The position numbers and the translations under genes were made by a program. A model generated the notes under the pieces. It saw only the letters and a list, made by a program, of their open reading frames with translations, made no database searches and was not told the origin of the DNA. DNA of 64,000 nucleotides from Pseudomonas arsenicoxydans (lineage in GTDB: Bacteria; Pseudomonadota; Gammaproteobacteria; Pseudomonadales; Pseudomonadaceae), in the NCBI RefSeq assembly GCF_900103875.1, contig NZ_LT629705.1, positions 696,501-760,500 on the forward strand, written 5' to 3'. This document shows, one piece after another, positions 45,331 through 54,273 of the stretch (position 1 is the first letter of the stretch; each line of letters begins with the position of its first letter).

Positions 45331-45759
45331 TCCTACCACTGCTGCAGCCCAACTCGTACAAGGCTTTGCGGCATTCCCCCTCGTGACAATCGGCGTGACA
45401 AACACCTAAAAGTCACCAGCAACAGCGATGCAGATGATGGTGCCGCAGCCCAAGGAATGGACTGCACCTGACTGACAGTCAGACATGCCCCGGTCATCGC
45501 ATCCCTGCCTTCACCCGGCTCAGGATCTCGCGGCGCTGGTCTCGTCAGCCAATGCAGCCTCCACCCGCCCACCGGTATCGGTGTTCAGGAGGCCAGATCA
45601 TGAGATGCCCATGCTCCCGGTCGTAAAGAGCCGCCAGTCCCGCGTTAGTGGACAACCCTCACAGGTCGCAGGGGCCTTGATCCCTGATAACACTCAACAT
45701 TCTTGGCGGGATGACGTGGGGAAGGTTTTAAAAGTTTTGGCTTCAAGAGGAGTTCGATC

Positions 45760-46740
45760 ATGGCACTGGTGGGCAGGCGAGATGGACGCAATTTTGGTTA
45801 TGGGCGACAACTGAGTTATGCCGGGCCGCAGGCGCTGAAAGATTTATTTGGCGGCGGGCATTACGGGACCGTCAAGGCCCACAGTGATCGGTGGCAAGCG
45901 TTCGCACGATGGTGTCGATCAGACCATGGGCCAGACCTCAACGACGCGCGACAGATAGATCGGCAGACATTGATGGATTACGCCAGACATCTTCGAAGCC
46001 AAGTTGAACAAGGTGAACTGGCCATCGCCACCGCGCAAAACCGACTCTCAAGCGTCAACCGAACCATGGCAGCTCTTCGTGGTGATCAGTACGTAAGGGT
46101 GGCGAGTCCGAGCATGGCGTTAGGAATACAGCGCATCACTGTTCGCACTGCGGCTCCGCAAGGACAGGATCGTGACCAAGTGATGCGGATCATCAACGCG
46201 CTCCGCGAACATCAACTGCCGTGCGCTGCGGCCATTGTGTATCTAGCACGAGCCACCGGCATGCGTTTGCGCGAGGCCATCTTGGCCGATCTTCCACGCC
46301 TGAAACGGGAGGCCGAGCAATACGGCAAGATCAACATTCAGGATGGCACCAAAGGTGGACGCTCGGGCGCGTCAGCTCCTCGCTGGATTTGGGTAAATGA
46401 TCATATCCGTGAAGCGCTCAGCCAAGCCGAGTTGGCCTCCCCCGTCGGTAGCCGTAACCTGCTTTCTCCGAACGAATCCTACCTCGACCTTCAACAGCGA
46501 ATTGTCCGCCCGGCACGGGACATCTTGCACACTCACAACCTAAAAGGATTCCATGAACTACGAGCGGCGTATGCGTGCGAACGCTATGAGCAGATCACCC
46601 ATTACCTAGCCCCCATCAACGGCGGCAGATGCGGCCAGCTCGATCTGCGTCTTGATCGAGAAGCACGCCTACAAATCAGCTATGAACTGGGGCACGGTCG
46701 AATCGATGTGGTATCGGCCTACATCGGTAGTCGAGCATGA
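45760..46740 (+). CDS. Second tyrosine recombinase (Integrase_1-like)
   Basis: A 326-residue integrase-domain protein. The N-terminal core-binding region (about 25-105) has HSDRWQAFARWCRSDHG. The catalytic set is visible: Arg in ATGMRLREAILAD (about 170), a Lys in DGTKGGRSG, the HxxR box in GFHELRAAYACERYE (about 265), His in YELGHGRIDVVSAYIG and the terminal Tyr (about 322). It belongs to a recombinase group often seen in Pseudomonas islands. A purine-rich ribosome site (aagagga) precedes the start. The next gene starts at its stop (ATGA). Confidence 0.85.
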   Translation: MALVGRRDGRNFGYGRQLSYAGPQALKDLFGGGHYGTVKAHSDRWQAFARWCRSDHGPDLNDARQIDRQTLMDYARHLRSQVEQGELAIATAQNRLSSVNRTMAALRGDQYVRVASPSMALGIQRITVRTAAPQGQDRDQVMRIINALREHQLPCAAAIVYLARATGMRLREAILADLPRLKREAEQYGKINIQDGTKGGRSGASAPRWIWVNDHIREALSQAELASPVGSRNLLSPNESYLDLQQRIVRPARDILHTHNLKGFHELRAAYACERYEQITHYLAPINGGRCGQLDLRLDREARLQISYELGHGRIDVVSAYIGSRA

Positions 46741-47024
46741 ACAAGCAATTCGATATGGAGCTTTTCTTATCTGGAGTGCTGACTGGCGCACACACCACTC
46801 GCGAGCGTCATATACGCCAGGCCAAGGCCATTCAAACAGAGATTGTTGATCGCTGGCATCGAGATAATCCATGGACTTGGCAGCGAAAACATCTCATCTG
46901 GTTTTTAAGGAAAACGAAAGAGAACAAATCGAACTCCACTTATTACTATTACACTTTAACTGTAAAATTAATCAACATCCGCTTAAAAACCAAACACAAA
47001 TTAAAGAAATCAATCGCCCCGTAG
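46737..47024 (+). CDS. Small recombinase partner protein
   Basis: A 95-residue basic protein coupled to the recombinase by an ATGA overlap. Its core RERHIRQAKAIQTEIVDRWH, then PWTWQRKHLIWFLR and STYYYYTLTVKLI, resembles small proteins I have seen beside the same recombinase type, possibly a short SAM-like DNA-binding domain. Composition shifts from GC-rich to AT-rich at about 46915, inside the gene, so the 3' half may have been altered when the cargo joined. Function is unknown. Confidence 0.65.
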   Translation: MNKQFDMELFLSGVLTGAHTTRERHIRQAKAIQTEIVDRWHRDNPWTWQRKHLIWFLRKTKENKSNSTYYYYTLTVKLINIRLKTKHKLKKSIAP

Positions 47025-47126
47025 TTGAAAACAAGAAACAACAAGAAATCAAAGCCCCAACAAAACCCAAGTGATTTTAATCGTGCCGACCAAATTGAAT
47101 CGACACGATCAATATTTCACACTGAT

Positions 47127-48959
47127 TTAGCAATAGCTACTTTCGAATGCGTCTCGAATCTTACTAGATAACTCTGCACCTTTCATAAACACTCCAAGCT
47201 CTCCATAAACATCACCCGCTGAAGATGCTGACAGCCAATTCATGCTGGTAATCACAACGTTATCCTCATCCCAGGTCATGACTTTTGCGTGTATCTGAGG
47301 GTCATCTGCTTTTATAACTTTAAAATTCAGAGAGGAAAGCTCTTTATTCAAAATGTTAGCCTCTGAAGTACGCATACTACCGCTTGATCTTCCATAAGCA
47401 ACCCGTATAGAGAGATGCGGATCGTCTCGTAAAGCAGCCTTAAACGGCGTCAGCACCGGGCGATCGCCCGCATAGCTAATACGGTGACTGCATATGAAAA
47501 TATCGCCAACCGCCTCATCACTGGCCTTTTTACAAAAGGAATGATGCTCTGCCGCAGAAATCAATTGTACCTGTATGAGGTCCGCCTTGTTTTTAACTTT
47601 ATCAACAGATTTTCGCTTAGATAGTATTGTCGACTGAACTGCTAGCTCTCGGCTCAACTCGTTGGAAAGCCCCTGTTTACCCATTGCCAAATGTGAAGCG
47701 ATACTAAGCGCATCAGCCACCACACGCTGGTCACATACCTGCACCGACGCCTCAAAACGATTAAATCTCGATGAAAGCCAGTTGCATGAACCTATAGTAA
47801 CAGCCCACTCACCAGAGGGCGTATCAACAATAACAAACTTAGCATGAGACTGAGTAGGAGTTCGGTGGAATCTAAACTGGGTACCAAGCCCTTCTCCATC
47901 GATGGTTTTTTGAAGCTGCTCAAGCTTATCTACGACCAACTTAAACGCTTGAAATTTTCGCGGGTCATCGGGTTCAGTCTGCCCCCACATAACGTCTACT
48001 TGTACCGAGCGACGCACAGCATCCAGAAGTGCTGGCAACATCTCATCAACACATTCTGCATTGATGAAGGTAGAGTGAAGGACTATCCGTGAATACGCGC
48101 TTTCAATTAAATGGTAAATATGTTGCGCATGCTCCTCCGCCCCGAGAACAAGAGTAACACTTTGGGATTCAACATGATGTACAGGTAACGATCGGGGCGA
48201 CACTCGCGCCTCATAGTAACCTTGTCCTATTTCAGCTTTACCCAACTGATTTCCGAGGAGACGGATTTTTTCTCGTTGTAAATCCGCTGCGGCGAGAATG
48301 GCTTCCTTTAACTCTTCTGATATTTCGGGGACTCCTGAAATATCATTCTCAGAACTGACCGAAGCGATCGCGTACTTCAAAGAGTCAGAATAGCTCCGCC
48401 TTACAACTTCTTCTTCGAACCCGTTGACATCTTCATCGTCATTCGCGACACAGTTAAAAATATCTACTAACTCAGGCGCAAATGTCGAAGATGTCTGTAT
48501 TTCTGTAGTATACCCCTTGTACTCACCAAGCAAGCTTTGAGCACGCCCATAGTTATAAACCTGATAAGTTTGCTTTTTCTTTTTCCGCTCGAGGCGATAG
48601 CACTGCTCTGTTATCGGGTCTATTAAAAAGCTACGAACACGTAACAACGGCTCACTATCGACCGGCAAATCCTCATAGGTCGATATAGCAATACCTCTGA
48701 TCGTAGCCTGAAAAATAAAACCCTCAAGACCATTACTTATTTCAACCCAACCTACTTGCATTAGAGAAATTAAAATCTCAACAACTAACTGCCTTGGCAA
48801 ACCTGACATGTCAGCCAATTGTTGAGATGTCGCAGGCCTCTGGGCTAAGGACTGCAGCACTAACTGATCAATGGCTCCCCATCGTTTAGCCTTAACTATT
48901 TTGAAACGGTGAGTACCAGAACCAAAAGGAATCTTCACATAGATACTAGGCGCGTTCAT
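47127..48959 (-). CDS. mkoB: PLD-family protein of a type I Mokosh-like defence system (MkoB-like)
   Basis: A 610-residue protein. An N-terminal winged helix (about 25-75: DQLVLQSLAQRPATSQQLAD) is followed by a linker and two PLD/HKD motifs: SHAKFVIVD (His 372, Lys 374, Asp 379) with GSCNW (390-394), and IHAKVMTWD (His 557, Lys 559, Asp 564) with TSMNW (571-575). Two motifs can form one phosphodiesterase active site; the second has Thr for the usual Gly. It starts 27 bases after the helicase gene stop, with an AGGA ribosome site, so they form an operon. In Mokosh the PLD protein is the likely effector nuclease. Confidence 0.85.
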   Translation of the reverse strand: MNAPSIYVKIPFGSGTHRFKIVKAKRWGAIDQLVLQSLAQRPATSQQLADMSGLPRQLVVEILISLMQVGWVEISNGLEGFIFQATIRGIAISTYEDLPVDSEPLLRVRSFLIDPITEQCYRLERKKKKQTYQVYNYGRAQSLLGEYKGYTTEIQTSSTFAPELVDIFNCVANDDEDVNGFEEEVVRRSYSDSLKYAIASVSSENDISGVPEISEELKEAILAAADLQREKIRLLGNQLGKAEIGQGYYEARVSPRSLPVHHVESQSVTLVLGAEEHAQHIYHLIESAYSRIVLHSTFINAECVDEMLPALLDAVRRSVQVDVMWGQTEPDDPRKFQAFKLVVDKLEQLQKTIDGEGLGTQFRFHRTPTQSHAKFVIVDTPSGEWAVTIGSCNWLSSRFNRFEASVQVCDQRVVADALSIASHLAMGKQGLSNELSRELAVQSTILSKRKSVDKVKNKADLIQVQLISAAEHHSFCKKASDEAVGDIFICSHRISYAGDRPVLTPFKAALRDDPHLSIRVAYGRSSGSMRTSEANILNKELSSLNFKVIKADDPQIHAKVMTWDEDNVVITSMNWLSASSAGDVYGELGVFMKGAELSSKIRDAFESSYC

Positions 48960-48986
48960 GCTGTAAGTCCTATTTCCCTATAATTT

Positions 48987-51900
48987 TTAGGCTTTCGTAT
49001 GATGTTTACGTTTACTTTTCCCTGGCTTAACCACACTTCTTAATATTTCTTGGTGGCCAATCCGCTTCATCACGCCTTCGGCCTGATATCTTTCTAGAAC
49101 TTCCACTAATTTAACAACAAAGCGGTTATTTTCTAATCCTTTGCTAAGCTCTTCTTTTTTGATCTTATCGGACCAGTTCTTAAGAAACTCTAATGAACCA
49201 ACAATTATAAGCTGGTGTTTTGCACGACTAAGCAGAACGTTCATACGCCGACTATCTAGTAAAAACCCAAGCGCACTCAAAGAGTATGAAAAACTATTAT
49301 TTCTGACCATTGAAACTATCACAGCGTCAGCTTCAGCCCCCTGAAACCCATCAACAGTGCTACAGTATGAAATATGATCATCTGGCTTAGCAAACAGGTC
49401 GAGATTTCTTAAGTAATTTGAACTAGATATTTTCCGGTCGATATCTTTAGCCAGCTTTTTTACTTGCTGAGCATATGGCGAAAGTATTGCAAGCTTCGGC
49501 TTATCCTTACTATCGGTGGAAGCTACCCTGAGTTTACCAAGTAACTCTATAATTACCTCTCGCTCAAGAGAGTTATGCCAACGAGGAAGCTCCTCACCCG
49601 CATGAAAATTTCTATTTGCCTGAATATCAGGAATATCAATCCATAAAATGGATGGAGTGTCTTGTAGTACAGCCAAATTGCAGAAGCCAAAGGGCCTTGT
49701 AGTAGGTATAGCGCGGTAATACGCCTCTCTATTTGGCGCTGTTTTCAATGCATCGTCATAAAAAACTTCAGAAACAAGTTTAGCAATATCAGGGTGCATT
49801 CGATGCTGAATGGATAACATGCTCGCTATCGGCCGATGTTTTACGTCCGAGCCATAAAACTCGATAGAGCTCTTCTTTGCCTCCTCTTCTTCCAGTATTA
49901 GACTTTCGAAAAGCAAATGTAACCGCAAAGATTCACGAGCAAGACTGTTTAGGTTAGTTTCCGACAGATCCTGGACGTACTCATCAGTAAAACGAGCCTT
50001 AATTACCTCTCCTTTGATTGAGTTATTGTAAACATCTACTGCTATTTTCAAAGCACTGTGAAGGCTCTCTTTATTTTGCAGTATTTGTCTCATTTTTTCC
50101 GATGCATAAGGCGGGAGCTGCTTATGATCGCCAATCATAAGCCTCCTATAGGACAACAGTAATGGGCTGAGCAACTCAATACCTGTGACCTTCCCAGTTT
50201 CCTCCATTATGGACCAATCAAATTGAGAGCGGGCTTTAATTAGCTCTTCTACCTGACGCGAGTTCGTCGTAGCAAAAACCATATTGGCTGCCTTCAACAA
50301 CTGACTGATCAGGGAGTAACGGCCTGACCGAGCGTTATCGTTACACATCGCTATTATTTTTTCTTTTGCCGCTACGGTACCTGACTTCTCAAACAAAATA
50401 CTTTTGGTCAATGAGACCAGATATTCTTTAGCTAAAGAGTCAAGCTCACTTAATGAATCAGTATCGTTATTTTGAGAGTTAGCCTTAATACAACTCACTA
50501 TCAACGGTTCATCTTGACAGTTCATACTTGGCTTTAATGAATCGACAACCTCTTTGTATAGATGCTGAACAGTGGAGTGACTTTGCGCTGTCAGAAGAAG
50601 TCGGCTATCTGGCTCATGAGTAAAAATTTGCTGCACCAGCGTTGTAACCAAATATGTTTTCCCCACACCTGGCGGGCCTTGTACCAGATAAAGCGGCAAA
50701 GTACTCGTAATGCGTTTAAACACATCTTGCTTTGAAGCATCCAGAGCGTGGAATGCGGCATGCTCTGAATGTTTATCTTGTGAGTTGGTTATCGAAGCAT
50801 AGGGGTTGGCCAGCATATTTACCAACTCGATATGATTGCTAAGTGCATCTATCGCCCCTGCACGCCGACTTAACTGACTGATAGTTCCTTGTACAGAGCT
50901 GGAGATAATGAAATAGTTATCATAGTCGGGGTCTAATGACGTAGTCGTAAACTGATAATGGATTACGCCGTCTGGTTGCTTTTCTAGCTTCTGAAAATCA
51001 AGAACAGTTTCCTGTTCTTCATCTGAGAAGTTTGTATTACCGACAAGAATCCAACTACCAGAATCGTTTAATTCATTTGCAAGCAATTCATTCAACCGAG
51101 TGGCAGCCGGCTTAAGCCCGAGCGCTCTTGATATTTCTTGAGATTCAGAATCCAATCGGCTTGTCAATGTCACCGTACTAAGTGAAAGGTCTATCTCATC
51201 TTTTTGATACGCTATCAACTCCATTGGATAAATTTCGGATTTTGCATACGCAATTTCCGTGAGGTGATAAGCAGAAAAACCATCTATTATATTTTGGTTG
51301 GCGAGGTCTCCATCTTCCTCCTCTTTAAGTTTTAATATTAAATTTTCCCATGTCGTCATTTCCATTTTGTCGCGAGCTTGCTTAAACTGCAGCGACGACA
51401 TACAGTGCATTTTGTTGCCATTTAATTTACACGAACGATTAGAACTATTAATTCTCTTGGGCGGTTCTAAATACGCCGAATGACAAAATGCCGCCGACCA
51501 ACTACCTTCTACATCTCTTACACTTTCTTTATTTTTATTAAGCACATAAGTCAACCTATCTCCCACCAAAAGCACTTCTTCTTCCAAATTATCAGCGGCG
51601 GGCAGAAAAATCAGTCGCGGGTCATTACGTAAATCCTCCTCAACAAACTTGATACAATCATCAAAATTATCCTCCCCCAGGGTGATTCCATGGAGCTCTT
51701 GAAACCGAGTTTGAACTGCACTAAAAACAGAGGTTTTACGATATGCCTTGCCGACGTCACCTTTTTTCTGATTGAAATGAAAAATCAGATAATACTGGTC
51801 TACCTTTCGCGCATTCATAGAGCGCAGCGAACTTATTATTGATTCGACTTTCTTTACAATGGCTCCGCCATCCATACCCTCCTTGGGAATGTTGGCATTC

Positions 51901-52691
51901 AACTTTATACGCCCTGTCAAGCCTCGTATGAAGATCAACTCATCTAAAATCAGACCACTTTTGGATACCAACTCTTTAATCGGAGTTACTAAGTCATCCA
52001 AATCATCAGCGTCAACCTTTAGGATTTTTGCTATCAAATCTCCTAGATCGGCCCAGTCAGTTAGGAATGAATATACACGCCCAATAGTAAAATTGGTTGT
52101 GGCGTGACTATGCTTTCCCCCTCCAGAAATATTCTGTACTCGAACAGACCATTCAAAACCAGTTAATTGAAAATCATGTCCCGCATGAGAAAGATCCGTC
52201 AATATCGAATCCTCATCAAGATGCCGATGGAGCAATCCCTGAGAGTGTAGCAATTGAATTGCTTTGACGATTCGTATTATATTATACCAAAACTTTACTC
52301 TGACCTCTGGATCCTTGAGCTTTTTGATCCAAGGCTTGTGATAACTTAAGATCTTAGAATCTAGCAATGCGTGTGATAACGGCACTCGCATCCCTACATC
52401 CAGGACTAGATAAAATCCGCTACTGTCTTTGCCCGAGTCAACAAGCGCGGATATAAATTCACCCAGTCCGGGATATCCTTTGAGTCGGTGCAACTGCCTT
52501 ATTTCATACAACCAAATATCTTCAAGAACATTTGATTGATCATTTTCATACCTCGGCCAATATTTTATCAGCACCGGCTTATCTTGAAACTCCGCGCTGA
52601 TTAATAGCGGTTTACCGTCCTCCGGTTCGTCAACTGACAGAACCTCTACCTCATCATATTTTTTTAGAAACAACTCGTTCCCTGTTAACAT
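48987..52691 (-). CDS. mkoA: Kinase-like / SF1 (Upf1-type) helicase of a type I Mokosh-like defence system (MkoA-like)
   Basis: A 1234-residue protein. Residues about 1-260 have a protein-kinase fold outline: VLIKYWP (Lys 43), LLHSQGLLHRHLDEDSILTD (147-166) and LTGFEW. The catalytic HRD reads HRH (155-157), DFG reads GFE (178-180) and the catalytic-loop Asn is Ser, so it is probably a pseudokinase. The C-terminal half is a COG1112-type SF1 helicase: QGPPGVGKT (671-679), MEETGK (829-834), MIGDHKQLPPY (852-862), QHRMHPDI (962-969), STVDGFQGAEAD (1111-1122), NVLLSRAKHQ (1151-1160). A middle region (about 270-640) is unassigned. AAGGA ribosome site six bases before ATG. Composition is AT-rich. 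Confidence 0.87.
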   Translation of the reverse strand: MLTGNELFLKKYDEVEVLSVDEPEDGKPLLISAEFQDKPVLIKYWPRYENDQSNVLEDIWLYEIRQLHRLKGYPGLGEFISALVDSGKDSSGFYLVLDVGMRVPLSHALLDSKILSYHKPWIKKLKDPEVRVKFWYNIIRIVKAIQLLHSQGLLHRHLDEDSILTDLSHAGHDFQLTGFEWSVRVQNISGGGKHSHATTNFTIGRVYSFLTDWADLGDLIAKILKVDADDLDDLVTPIKELVSKSGLILDELIFIRGLTGRIKLNANIPKEGMDGGAIVKKVESIISSLRSMNARKVDQYYLIFHFNQKKGDVGKAYRKTSVFSAVQTRFQELHGITLGEDNFDDCIKFVEEDLRNDPRLIFLPAADNLEEEVLLVGDRLTYVLNKNKESVRDVEGSWSAAFCHSAYLEPPKRINSSNRSCKLNGNKMHCMSSLQFKQARDKMEMTTWENLILKLKEEEDGDLANQNIIDGFSAYHLTEIAYAKSEIYPMELIAYQKDEIDLSLSTVTLTSRLDSESQEISRALGLKPAATRLNELLANELNDSGSWILVGNTNFSDEEQETVLDFQKLEKQPDGVIHYQFTTTSLDPDYDNYFIISSSVQGTISQLSRRAGAIDALSNHIELVNMLANPYASITNSQDKHSEHAAFHALDASKQDVFKRITSTLPLYLVQGPPGVGKTYLVTTLVQQIFTHEPDSRLLLTAQSHSTVQHLYKEVVDSLKPSMNCQDEPLIVSCIKANSQNNDTDSLSELDSLAKEYLVSLTKSILFEKSGTVAAKEKIIAMCNDNARSGRYSLISQLLKAANMVFATTNSRQVEELIKARSQFDWSIMEETGKVTGIELLSPLLLSYRRLMIGDHKQLPPYASEKMRQILQNKESLHSALKIAVDVYNNSIKGEVIKARFTDEYVQDLSETNLNSLARESLRLHLLFESLILEEEEAKKSSIEFYGSDVKHRPIASMLSIQHRMHPDIAKLVSEVFYDDALKTAPNREAYYRAIPTTRPFGFCNLAVLQDTPSILWIDIPDIQANRNFHAGEELPRWHNSLEREVIIELLGKLRVASTDSKDKPKLAILSPYAQQVKKLAKDIDRKISSSNYLRNLDLFAKPDDHISYCSTVDGFQGAEADAVIVSMVRNNSFSYSLSALGFLLDSRRMNVLLSRAKHQLIIVGSLEFLKNWSDKIKKEELSKGLENNRFVVKLVEVLERYQAEGVMKRIGHQEILRSVVKPGKSKRKHHTKA

Positions 52692-53012
52692 AAGAAATCC
52701 TTAATCAAAAAATTTATGCTTTCGACAACAATCTATATAAACCAAACGCATGAATTCACGTATGAACCTCAGCAAAACTTATGCAATTTAATTTTAATCT
52801 CCTGAAGCCAACATCTTCGATTGAATCAAATCTTAATGCCGTCATTAGGCCATCATGCAGTCAACTGTACGGATTTGGAAGCGTTCGCTACGTCAAATAA
52901 GACCGCTCGAATCAGTCGTTCGATGATTGACTAGGCTGTGCAGGGTAGGATTAGGGATACAGCAAAAAAAATTTCCGTGAAAAACTAGTAAAAACAATAT
53001 CTTATGTGTTAA
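52692..53012. other. Right end of the island, promoter region of the defence operon
   Basis: An AT-rich 320 bases with the presumed leftward promoter of the helicase-PLD operon. I cannot pick a single -10/-35 pair. The attR repeat starts at 53013. Confidence 0.45.
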
Positions 53013-53035
53013 TTCGACTCCTGGTGCCGCACCAT
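53013..53035 (+). repeat. attR: imperfect copy of the tRNA-Thr 3' end
   Basis: TTCGACTCCTGGTGCC-GCACCAT matches the tRNA 3' end except for one missing G in the acceptor stem. It lies directly before a terminator and ends the island. Confidence 0.88.
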
Positions 53036-53040
53036 ACAAA

Positions 53041-53072
53041 ACAAAGCCCCTGCAGAAATGCAGGGGCTTTGT
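53041..53072 (+). terminator. Terminator-like hairpin next to attR
   Basis: acaaagcccctgca-gaaa-tgcaggggctttgt forms a strong stem six bases beyond attR; it may be the original terminator of tRNA-Thr before island insertion. Confidence 0.85.
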
Positions 53073-53288
53073 TGTTTCTGGAGATTGGAAATTATCGTCG
53101 CGTCTGCCTGATCAGAGCCTTGACCGCCATTCTTCAGCCAGCATTGCCCCCTCCCGTCGCTCGTTACAATTTCACATCAGCACGACGTTGCTGGTGTTTC
53201 TGACATACCTATAATGCACTCCAACATACCCGCCAAGCCTAGGTTGACCCTGTCAGCAAGCTCAAATCGTGCGGGTTTTTTCGACTCG
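53073..53288. other. Intergenic stretch without a recognised gene
   Basis: No supported gene between the two hairpins flanking this stretch; a short leftward frame here ends inside the next terminator and has no family resemblance. Confidence 0.4.
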
Positions 53289-53323
53289 AAAAAAAGCCCT
53301 CGTAAAAATACGAGGGCTTTTTT
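53289..53323 (-). terminator. Bidirectional terminator downstream of the SDR gene
   Basis: aaaaaaagccctcgta-aaaa-tacgagggctttttt, 38 bases past the SDR stop. Confidence 0.92.
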
Positions 53324-53360
53324 GTTTCCGGTGTTTTGATTTTTATAAAGCAGGCAGCAA

Positions 53361-54206
53361 TCAATCATCAAACCCCGTAGAAACCGAAAGACTCTCCCAA
53401 GCATCAATCTCCCCCTGCAACCGCGCAATCTTTTCACGCACCAACCTCACCGCATCCTTACCCAGCAACAAATGAACGGGCGGCTTTTCCGCAGCGACCA
53501 AAGTCAGCAACGCCTGCGCAGCCTTGTGCGGATCACCGTCCTGCCTGCCACTCTTCTCCTCCCGAGCCTTGCGCACTGGATCGAACACCGCATCATAGTC
53601 ACCCAAGGTGCGACCGGAGCGGATCATCGAGCGCCCCGCCCATTCGGTGCGAAATGAGCCAGGTGCCAAGGCGGTCACGTAGATGCCCAGGCTTTCGACT
53701 TCTTTGGCCAGCGCTTCGCTGATGCCTTCCAGGGCGAATTTGCTGCCGCTGTAGTAAGCGATGCCCGGTAAGGTGATGAAGCCGGCCATGGAGGTGATGT
53801 TGACGATATGCCCGCTACGCCGTTCTCGCATGCCGGGCAGCACTGCTTTGATCATTGCCACCGCGCCAAATACATTGACGTCGAACTGGCGCTGCATTTC
53901 AGCCAGTGGCGATTCCTCGAGAATGCCTTCGTGACCATAGCCGGCGTTGTTCACCAGCACGTCGATTTGCCCCACCTCGCGCAGGACTTCGGCCACCAAC
54001 GGCTCGATGGCCGGAAAATCGGTGACGTCGAGCACGAATGCTTTAGCTCGATGGGCGTCCAGCGCTTCGAATGCGGCACGCTCGGATTCGCGCCGCACCG
54101 TGCCAACCACCGTGTGCCCTGCCGCCAGCGCTGCTTGCGAAAAGGCCAGGCCGAAACCTGAACTGACGCCGGTGATCAGGAAAACCTTGTGAACATGGGT
54201 GTTCAT
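53361..54206 (-). CDS. Short-chain dehydrogenase/reductase (SDR)
   Basis: A 281-residue NAD(P)-dependent oxidoreductase with the TGxxxGxG motif in LITGVSSGFGLAF (about 10-22), NNAGYGHEG (about 88-96), catalytic Ser in NITSMAGF (about 140) and YYSGSK (Tyr and Lys, about 153-157). It resembles the group annotated as oxidoreductase/SDR 'YciK- or retinol-dehydrogenase-like', but the substrate is not known. Start at MNTHVHKVFLITG; the longer frame would overlap the upstream SDR gene. Confidence 0.88.
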   Translation of the reverse strand: MNTHVHKVFLITGVSSGFGLAFSQAALAAGHTVVGTVRRESERAAFEALDAHRAKAFVLDVTDFPAIEPLVAEVLREVGQIDVLVNNAGYGHEGILEESPLAEMQRQFDVNVFGAVAMIKAVLPGMRERRSGHIVNITSMAGFITLPGIAYYSGSKFALEGISEALAKEVESLGIYVTALAPGSFRTEWAGRSMIRSGRTLGDYDAVFDPVRKAREEKSGRQDGDPHKAAQALLTLVAAEKPPVHLLLGKDAVRLVREKIARLQGEIDAWESLSVSTGFDD

Positions 54207-54273
54207 GCTGCGTCCTCCAATAAAAACGCCGTCGATAGTGATCGACGGCGCTGTGGACAAGCTAACTCTGGTC

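Larger units (their letters stand above)
44849..45759. other. Non-coding stretch of the island between two recombinase genes
   Basis: About 900 bases with no protein I can support. It holds an 18-bp perfect inverted repeat, four DnaA-box-like sequences and a 15-bp perfect hairpin, described separately. Short frames on either strand across 45090-45570 encode no recognised domain and are interrupted by the hairpin. The density of structure suggests a regulatory, replication or recombination region. Confidence 0.5.

Noticed and set aside
45089..45572. Small frames on both strands in the island's non-coding stretch
   Set aside because: They overlap on opposite strands, cross a perfect 15-bp hairpin and show no known domain or good ribosome site.
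48987..52691. Reading the helicase gene as part of a BREX, Zorya or Hma-type system
   Set aside because: No methyltransferase, PglZ, ZorAB-like or other partner genes are present; the kinase-like/SF1 helicase plus PLD pair fits type I Mokosh.
53177..53437. A minus-strand 86-codon frame across the terminator at 53289
   Set aside because: It runs through a strong terminator hairpin and into the SDR gene's 3' end in another frame, with no recognised domain.
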